From Oscillospiraceae bacterium (GTDB lineage: Bacteria; Bacillota; Clostridia; Oscillospirales; CAG-272), in NCBI GenBank assembly GCA_015065385.1, contig SVQK01000044.1, positions 1 through 64,000 on the forward strand: DNA of 64,000 nt, given 5' to 3'. Shown piece after piece: positions 59,315-64,000 of the stretch. The notes under the pieces were generated by a model. That model was given only the letters and a program-made list of their open reading frames with translations. It made no database searches and was not told the origin of the DNA. Within the stretch, counting starts at the first letter, position 1. Each line of letters starts with the position of its first letter. A program made the translations under genes and the position numbers.

Positions 59315-59407
59315 GTGAAGGTTGTGATCTGGAAAAGTCCGCGCCTCTGCGTGCCGCTTTTGAAAAAGCTCTTCCGCTTCGGAAGAGACCGGGAGAAGAA
59401 CCGGTGA
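59315..59407 (+). CDS. spoVM: SpoVM-like stage V sporulation peptide (30 aa)
   Basis: A short frame absent from the ORF track: GTG start at 59315 with GGGGGAGG 5 nt upstream, encoding MKVVIWKSPRLCVPLLKKLF and ending RFGRDREKNR. Like Bacillus SpoVM (26 aa) it has a short hydrophobic start, Pro at position 9 and an amphipathic cationic helix after it. SpoVM marks the curved forespore membrane and anchors the coat base protein SpoIVA. The place directly after thiN is the conserved place of spoVM in Firmicutes. The Cys and second Pro in the helix are unusual. An ATG two bases earlier would be followed at once by a stop. Confidence 0.82.
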   Translation: MKVVIWKSPRLCVPLLKKLFRFGRDREKNR

Positions 59408-59427
59408 CAAATTCATAAAAAACAGCG

Positions 59428-59466
59428 CAGCCGCGCGGGGATTCTCCGGAATTTACCGCGCGGCTG
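59428..59466. terminator. Strong hairpin after spoVM
   Basis: CAGCCGCGCGG and CCGCGCGGCTG pair perfectly over 11 bp. The U-run is poor on the plus side; on the minus side the complement of AAAAAACAGCG gives T residues. It probably ends the long housekeeping transcript. Confidence 0.6.
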
Positions 59467-59536
59467 TTCCGCATAATCCCGATCCGTTCGGACATACTTT
59501 CACCGGAACGACTCAGCGTCGGATCGGGAGGAAGAT

Positions 59537-60016
59537 ATGAAAAACTACGAACGAGAAAACCGGAGCGGGGACGCTACGGGGGAGCTGCTGGCGGAGATGT
59601 ACCGGAACGTGACCATGGGGGCGGAGAGTCTTGCGGCGGTGATCCCCGGGATCCGCGCGGAACAGCTGATGACGAGCGTCACCGGGCAGATGGAGCAGTA
59701 CGCGGATTTCACGAAGCAGACGGAAAAGCTCATGCGGCTCCGGGCGGAGGAACCGAAACAGCCGGGCCTTTTGAAAAAAGCGGCGACGCGGGGCGGGATC
59801 CTCGTGAACCGGCTGCTCAATCCCTCGGAGAAGAATATCTGCGACATGATCGCCAAAGGGACGAGGACCGGCGCGGAGCAGCTTCAGGATAAAATGGAGG
59901 AGTTCGGAGCGCGCGGCACGTCTCAGGAGGCCGAAGAGCTCTGTCGGGACATTCTGAGCTTCGAAGAAGAAGAGATCATCCGGGCGGAGAAAATGGCGCG
60001 GATGCTCGGGGAATAA
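59537..60016 (+). CDS. Small helical protein of unknown function
   Basis: A 159-residue soluble, mostly helical protein (GELLAEMYRNVTMGAESLAAVIPGI, LMTSVTGQMEQYADFTKQTEKLMRL, AEELCRDILSFEEEEIIRAEKMARML). The several Glu/His-poor long helices suggest a four-helix bundle, possibly ferritin-like without clear metal ligands. GGAGG precedes the ATG. I do not recognise the family; I recall that similar short genes exist in Clostridia. Confidence 0.7.
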   Translation: MKNYERENRSGDATGELLAEMYRNVTMGAESLAAVIPGIRAEQLMTSVTGQMEQYADFTKQTEKLMRLRAEEPKQPGLLKKAATRGGILVNRLLNPSEKNICDMIAKGTRTGAEQLQDKMEEFGARGTSQEAEELCRDILSFEEEEIIRAEKMARMLGE

Positions 60017-60121
60017 GTCGAAAGACGCAGTTATCCGGTATGGAAACGGCTCTGCGGGTCGTTTTTCATCCGGATTTGCGTCTTTTTTTCGTCCGGGAGG
60101 CAAAAAGCGGCTTTCCTCCCC

Positions 60122-60150
60122 TTGCGAACGCGCCGAAAATCTGCTATAAT
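60122..60150 (+). promoter_or_regulatory. Promoter of the zinc-ribbon membrane protein gene
   Basis: TTGCGA, 17 nt, TATAAT with TGC before it, 36 bp before the ATG. Confidence 0.65.
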
Positions 60151-60185
60151 CCAGAAAGGAATAAAGCGGAGAAAGAGGTAGTCCC

Positions 60186-60950
60186 ATGGCGCGCTGTGCG
60201 AATTGCGGGCGGGAGATCCCCGAAGAAGACAAGACAAGGCTCTGCGAGGACTGCAAGAGGATCATCCTGCCCTTTATCAAATTTATGGACGGCTCGGACA
60301 CCCCCGCGGTCAAGAGGCTTTTGTCCAACGAGCCGAATCTCCGCATCGCGGGCGTGACGGACAGCGGGATGGATTATCTTTACCGCATCTGCGAGCTGAA
60401 GGACCGGAAAGCGCAGATCGCCCGGGAGTCGAAGGAAAATTCCAGCACCGCGGCTGCGTTCGGAACGGCTGCGGGGGGGAGCGGCGCGGGCAGCTCGGGC
60501 GGCTTCGGTAAAAAGAAGATCACCGCGCAGTCCCTTCCGCCATCCCAGTCGGCGAAGGGCGATTCGCAGGATCCCCCGTCCGGTCAGGGGCAGTCGGAGG
60601 TCTCCGATTCGAAGTCGCAGACAAAACCGGCGGATCAAAAACGCGAAAAGAAGAGCAAACCGCTTGCCGGGGAGCCGGATGCGAACGCCGGACGGACTTC
60701 CGACGCCGACCGGGGGTGGGAGGATGATTCCGCCGTCGGACGCGCCCTCCCCGCCGCAAAGTGGATCATGATCCTCGCCGGAACCGCCTCCCTTTTGTGG
60801 TTCGCCGCAAAGATCGTGACGCGGACCTTTGTGGGAGAGTCGCTTGCGGACAGCATCGACGTGGGAGCTCTCGCCGCCGCGCTGTCCTCTTATTCCGGCG
60901 CGTATGCGGCCGAAACCGTGCGGAAAATGCTCGACCGCATGGGGAAATAA
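60186..60950 (+). CDS. Zinc-ribbon membrane protein of unknown function
   Basis: A 254-residue protein. The N-terminus MARCANCGREIPEEDKTRLCEDCKR has two CxxC pairs (C4, C7, C20, C23), a zinc ribbon. A folded-looking segment (LPFIKFMDGSDTPAVKRLLSNEPNLRIAGVTDSGMDYLYRICEL) follows, then a ~95-residue low-complexity linker (SAKGDSQDPPSGQGQSEVSD) and one membrane helix (AAKWIMILAGTASLLWFAAKIV). Zinc-ribbon plus membrane-helix proteins are common in Firmicutes and mostly unstudied. Confidence 0.72.
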   Translation: MARCANCGREIPEEDKTRLCEDCKRIILPFIKFMDGSDTPAVKRLLSNEPNLRIAGVTDSGMDYLYRICELKDRKAQIARESKENSSTAAAFGTAAGGSGAGSSGGFGKKKITAQSLPPSQSAKGDSQDPPSGQGQSEVSDSKSQTKPADQKREKKSKPLAGEPDANAGRTSDADRGWEDDSAVGRALPAAKWIMILAGTASLLWFAAKIVTRTFVGESLADSIDVGALAAALSSYSGAYAAETVRKMLDRMGK

Positions 60951-60972
60951 GCGAAATCCGTTCAACGAAAAA

Positions 60973-61030
60973 ACTGTCGCCCTCCGCCTCCGGTCACGGA
61001 TCGATCGGAGCAGAGGAGCGGCAGTTTTAT
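60973..61030 (+). terminator. Terminator after the zinc-ribbon gene
   Basis: ACTGTCGC...GCGGCAGT closes a longer stem containing CTCCG/CGGAG pairing, followed by TTTTATT. Confidence 0.6.
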
Positions 61031-61049
61031 TGCTGGTACAGTAAACTTA

Positions 61050-61326
61050 TACTATTCTCAGCCTAAAAGGCTAACTTTATGGGTTTTGAACGCTTCATGT
61101 AGGAGGCGAATCGCCTTGCGGCTCAACTTGTTGAGCGGATGGGCATTGCGTGCGATAACTCTGATAAGGTTGGATAGCTAAATTGGTGTGCTGAAGGTAA
61201 GCAATACTGTATGGGTACAGCCAATCCTTTTCCCCTTTCAAAGTTCTTTGCCGGCTCAACTTGTTGAGCGAGCTTTCATCCGAATGAAAGCCGCGTTTCT
61301 CCTTTTAGCTTGAGATTAGTATGAAC
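61050..61326 (+). repeat. Dispersed repeat B, copy 2 (long form)
   Basis: This copy starts TACTATTCTCAGCCTA and ends TTTTAGCTTGAGATTAGTATG, matching the copy at 10331-10453. It carries the perfect palindrome GCTCAACTTGTTGAGC twice (61121-61136 and 61254-61269), bracketing a 117-nt segment that copy 1 lacks, and an extra hairpin AGGCG-AAT-CGCCT. The remaining stretch to 61430 contains GCTGCCGGA...TCCGGCAGC, a 9-bp inverted repeat. No gene is visible in 60951-61430. Confidence 0.7.
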
Positions 61327-61430
61327 GCCGGTTTTCAAACGCACGGCTGCCGGAGCCCTTGATTGGCTTGGCTTTCAAACACAGGATACCAATTCCGGCA
61401 GCATTCTGCTTGTCAGCGGAGCAAGTTCAG

Positions 61431-63527
61431 TTATTCCACCCCGAACAGCAGGGCGGCGTAGGTGGGATAGGGCCAGTATTTTTCGGCGGTTCTGGATTCG
61501 GCGGCGTCGCAGAGGGCTCTGAGCTCCGTCATGGGGTGCGTGACGATGTACCGGGCGGCGTCGGCCTGCGCCATGGCGTCCTTGTTTCCGGACATGGATT
61601 CGACGGCGGTCTGAAGCTCGTCCGTCTTCGCCGTGATCTCCCGGTAGAGACCGGACAGGCGGGCGGCAAGCTCCCCTTCCGATCCGCCGAGATCCGGGGA
61701 CAGGTTTTTGAGGGCGGCGGCGGTCTCGGCCAGATCCTTCGAGCAGGCGGCGACGGCGGGGAGGATCTCCTTCCGGGCCATGTCGATCATGGTGTTGGCC
61801 TCGATCCGGATGGTCTTCGCGTAGTTCTCGAGGGCGATTTCACGCCGCGAGCGCATCTCCACCTCCGTGAATACGCCGTGGGAGGTGAAGAGCCGGACGT
61901 TCTTCTCGTCGAGGAAATGCGTGAGCGCCTCGGGCGTGGAGGACAGGTTCGAGAGCCCGCGTTCCTCCGTCGCCTCCCGGATCCAGTTTTCGTCGTAGCC
62001 GTTGCCGTTGAAGATGATCCGGCGGTGCTCGCGGACGGTTTTGCGGATCAGGTGGTTGAGCATGTAGGTGAAGTCCTCGGCGGCTTCAAGACGGTCGGCG
62101 AACACCCGGAGCGCCTCGGCCACGGCGGTGTTCAGGGCGGTGTTGCAGTCTGCCACGGACTGGGAGGATCCCACCATGCGGAATTCGAACTTGTTGCCGG
62201 TGAAGGCGAAGGGAGAGGTCCGGTTCCGGTCGGTGTTGTCCATGGGAAAGGAGGGCAGGGCGTCCACGCCAAGCTGCAGCTTCACCTTTTCCTTGGGGTC
62301 GTAGGTCTTGTGGGCCTCCAGCGTTTCGAGGATCGCCGTAAGCTCGTCCCCGAGGAATATGGAGATCACAGCCGGAGGAGCCTCTGCCATGCCGAGCCGG
62401 TGGTCGTTCCCGGCGGACGCGGTGCTGATGCGCAAGAGATCCTGATATTCGTCCACAGCCTTGATGACGGCGCAGAGGAACAGAAGAAACTGCGCGTTTT
62501 CCGAGGGAGTGTCGCCCGGCGTCAGAAGGTTCGTGCCGTCGCTTGTGCCGAGGGACCAGTTGTTGTGCTTGCCGGATCCGTTGACGCCGGCGAAGGGCTT
62601 CTCGTGGAGGAGGCAGACCAGATCGTGCCGTTTGGCGACCTTCTGCATCATCTCCATGGTGAGCTGGTTGTGATCCACGGCGATCCCGGTGCGGCTGTAA
62701 ACCGGAGCGAGTTCGTGCTGAGCGGGGGCGGCCTCGTTGTGTTCCGTCTTGGCGAGGATTCCGAGCTTCCAGAGCTCCTCGTCCAGATCCTTCATAAAGG
62801 CGTCCACCTGCGGCTTGAGCGTCCCGAAATAGTGGTCGTCCAGCTCCTGACCCTTGGGAGGACGGGCGCCGAAAAGGGTCCGCCCCGTGAAGATCAGATC
62901 CCGTCTCTGATCGTAGAGCTTCTTCGGCACGAGGAAATACTCCTGTTCCGGCCCGACGTAGGTGTGGACGCGGGTGACGGTCGTCCGGGGATCGAACAGG
63001 CGGAGGATCCTCAGCGCCTGCGTGTTGAGCGCGTCCATGGAGCGGAGCAGGGGGGTCTTCTTGTCCAGCGCGTGCCCGCCGTAGGAACAGAACGCCGTCG
63101 GGATGCAGAGGGTGCGGTCCTTGATGAAGGCGTAGGCGGTGGGGTCCCACGCGGTGTAGCCCCGGGCTTCGAACGTCGCGCGCAGGCCGCCGGAGGGGAA
63201 GGAGGACGCGTCGGGTTCGCCCCGGACCAGCTCTTTCCCGGAGAATTCCATGATGATCTTTCCGTCGCCCGCGGGGGAGATGAAACTGTCGTGCTTTTCC
63301 GCGGTGACGCCGGACAGGGGCTGGAACCAGTGGGTGAAATGGGTGCACCCTTTTTCGATGGCCCAGTCCTTCATGGCGTTGGCTACGACGTCGGCGATGG
63401 CGGGATCCAGCCCCTTCCCCTCGTCCATGGTCGTTTTCAGGGAGCGGTAGGTGTCGCGGGGCAGACGGGCTCTCATGACGGAGTCGTTGAATACAAGGGT
63501 GCCGAAATAATCCGAGACGTTCGGCAT
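61431..63527 (-). CDS. glnN: Glutamine synthetase type III
   Basis: A 698-residue ATP-dependent ammonia-assimilating enzyme of the GSIII class, as found in many gut Clostridia and Bacteroides. Typical segments are MPNVSDYFGTLVFND, GCTHFTHWFQPLSGVTAEKHDSF, GPEQEYFLVPKKLY, FGARPPKGQELDDHYFG, PAQHELAPVYSRTGIAVDHNQLTMEMM and FAGVNGSGKHNNWSLGTSDG. The start at 63527 is chosen for GAGGAGG just upstream. It has a single consensus promoter, so it is probably transcribed alone. Confidence 0.97.
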   Translation of the reverse strand: MPNVSDYFGTLVFNDSVMRARLPRDTYRSLKTTMDEGKGLDPAIADVVANAMKDWAIEKGCTHFTHWFQPLSGVTAEKHDSFISPAGDGKIIMEFSGKELVRGEPDASSFPSGGLRATFEARGYTAWDPTAYAFIKDRTLCIPTAFCSYGGHALDKKTPLLRSMDALNTQALRILRLFDPRTTVTRVHTYVGPEQEYFLVPKKLYDQRRDLIFTGRTLFGARPPKGQELDDHYFGTLKPQVDAFMKDLDEELWKLGILAKTEHNEAAPAQHELAPVYSRTGIAVDHNQLTMEMMQKVAKRHDLVCLLHEKPFAGVNGSGKHNNWSLGTSDGTNLLTPGDTPSENAQFLLFLCAVIKAVDEYQDLLRISTASAGNDHRLGMAEAPPAVISIFLGDELTAILETLEAHKTYDPKEKVKLQLGVDALPSFPMDNTDRNRTSPFAFTGNKFEFRMVGSSQSVADCNTALNTAVAEALRVFADRLEAAEDFTYMLNHLIRKTVREHRRIIFNGNGYDENWIREATEERGLSNLSSTPEALTHFLDEKNVRLFTSHGVFTEVEMRSRREIALENYAKTIRIEANTMIDMARKEILPAVAACSKDLAETAAALKNLSPDLGGSEGELAARLSGLYREITAKTDELQTAVESMSGNKDAMAQADAARYIVTHPMTELRALCDAAESRTAEKYWPYPTYAALLFGVE

Positions 63528-63562
63528 AGGCTCCTCCTCGGTGCGGCGTTGATGTTTCAACT

Positions 63563-63591
63563 ATTATAGCGCAGATCCCGCGAGATTGCAA
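63563..63591 (-). promoter_or_regulatory. Promoter of glnN
   Basis: Minus-strand TTGCAA, 17 nt, TATAAT, 36 bp before the ATG. No PII/TnrA/GlnR-like site is evident. Confidence 0.8.
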
Positions 63592-63702
63592 GGTTGGCGG
63601 CGTTATTTTCCGCGGTTTTGTCGAAACGGCGAAAAGCGGGTTCTCTCCCGGGCGTGTTCTCGGTTCATTTGCCACGGGAGGGGCGGAATTTCCGGAAAAA
63701 AC

Positions 63703-63731
63703 TGTACATCCGGGCCGGGATGTGGTATAAT
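63703..63731 (+). promoter_or_regulatory. Promoter with overlapping inverted repeat, upstream of the ABC ATPase gene
   Basis: TGTACA, 17 nt, TATAAT. ACATCC-N6-GGATGT (63706-63723) is a perfect 6-bp inverted repeat lying in the spacer, a natural repressor site. Confidence 0.5.
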
Positions 63732-63785
63732 TCCCTAAAAAGTGCGCCGAACGAGGACGAACAAGAACGAAGGAGGGCGGAGAGA

Positions 63786-64000
63786 ATGAACAGGGAAGCC
63801 GCCGTGCGCCCGATCCTCACCTGCCGGGATCTATCCGTGGGATACGGGGAGGCCGTGCTCTGCTCGGGAATCTCCCTGACGATCCGCGAGGGGGAATATG
63901 TTTCGCTGGTCGGGCCGCGCGGATCCGGAAAAAGCGCGCTGATCGCCACCATGCTCGGAGCGCTCGAACCGATGGCCGGAGAGGTGATTTTTGAAAACGG
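63786..64000 (+). CDS. ABC transporter ATP-binding protein (partial, C-terminus off the window)
   Basis: The window end cuts this gene after about 71 residues: MNREAAVRPILTCRDLSVGY, then REGEYVSLVGPRGSGKSALI (Walker A GPRGSGKS, with Arg replacing the common Asn). The start has AAGGAGG 9 nt upstream. The GEYVSLVG context resembles family-3 metal (Zn/Mn) ABC ATPases such as ZnuC, but the fragment is too short to be sure. Confidence 0.8.
   Translation, partial: MNREAAVRPILTCRDLSVGYGEAVLCSGISLTIREGEYVSLVGPRGSGKSALIATMLGALEPMAGEVIFEN

Noticed and set aside
61121-61269. Two GCTCAACTTGTTGAGC palindromes considered as a CRISPR array
   Set aside because: Only two units with a 117-nt spacer, no further repeats and no cas genes; better explained as part of repeat B.
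61359-63569. 736-aa plus-strand ORF opposite glnN
   Set aside because: Antisense shadow of glutamine synthetase, rich in Gly/Val/Asp, and it starts inside the repeat region.
1-64000. Prophage, insertion sequence or integrative element
   Set aside because: No transposase, integrase, terminase or capsid-like protein is visible; gene content is chromosomal throughout.

Overview
The window looks like chromosomal DNA from a GC-rich, Gram-positive member of the Clostridia (Bacillota). The evidence for this is the gene order remA-gmk-rpoZ-priA-def-fmt-rsmB-rlmN-prpC-prkC-rsgA-thiN-spoVM, the PASTA-domain kinase, lipoproteins with lipobox signals, a type III glutamine synthetase, a SpoVM-like peptide (so probably a spore former) and many vegetative promoters of the form TTGACA-N17-TATAAT. 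I cannot name a species. No prophage, insertion sequence, CRISPR array or rRNA operon is visible.

Layout. 1-2.6 kb (minus): ferrous iron uptake operon feoA-feoA-feoB, with feoB cut by the window edge, behind a consensus promoter and inverted repeats that look like metal-regulator operators. 2.8-9.9 kb (plus): CAT-like acyltransferase, RNA 2',3'-cyclic phosphodiesterase, glutamine-dependent NAD synthetase, MTA/SAH nucleosidase, an APH-fold protein and a GH127-type beta-L-arabinofuranosidase. 9.9-10.45 kb: a non-coding stretch with two families of dispersed structured repeats. 10.45-18 kb (minus): a HEYGH membrane protein, an alpha/beta hydrolase with an acidic tail, a flavoprotein, a secreted Tyr/Cys-rich protein and a parallel beta-helix protein. 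18-31 kb: a propeller-plus-solute-binding lipoprotein, an ECF sigma/anti-sigma pair, a GHL10-amidase fusion lipoprotein, an M23 peptidase, a phosphoesterase, and small secreted proteins. 31-38.6 kb (plus): DUF1643 protein, ABC exporter pair, PHP phosphatase, EamA and MATE transporters, DUF1934 protein and tRNA-Arg(ACG). 38.6-40.2 kb: a solute-binding protein gene broken by two in-frame stops. 40.3-43.8 kb: a DUF5685-DnaJ-membrane protein operon and a lipoprotein.

43.9-59.4 kb (plus) is the conserved housekeeping block for RNA metabolism, nucleotide supply, replication restart, translation initiation and maturation, ribosome methylation, and Ser/Thr phosphosignalling. coaBC and rpe, which are often part of this block, are absent from it. 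A second copy of the ~300-nt repeat lies between prkC and rsgA. The window ends with two uncharacterised genes, a second copy of the other repeat family, glnN (minus) and the start of an ABC transporter ATPase.

The strongest candidates for something undescribed are (i) the ~300-nt dispersed element, whose two inverted copies keep four stem-loops and show paired arm changes that preserve base pairing, (ii) the second repeat family with an internal palindrome, and (iii) unusual tails and fusions: the Trp/Ser/Asp/Gly-rich extracellular tail of PrkC, the acidic N-terminus of the ABC ATPase, the propeller-solute-binding fusion and the Cys-rich DnaJ protein. All calls are by eye; no database search was run.
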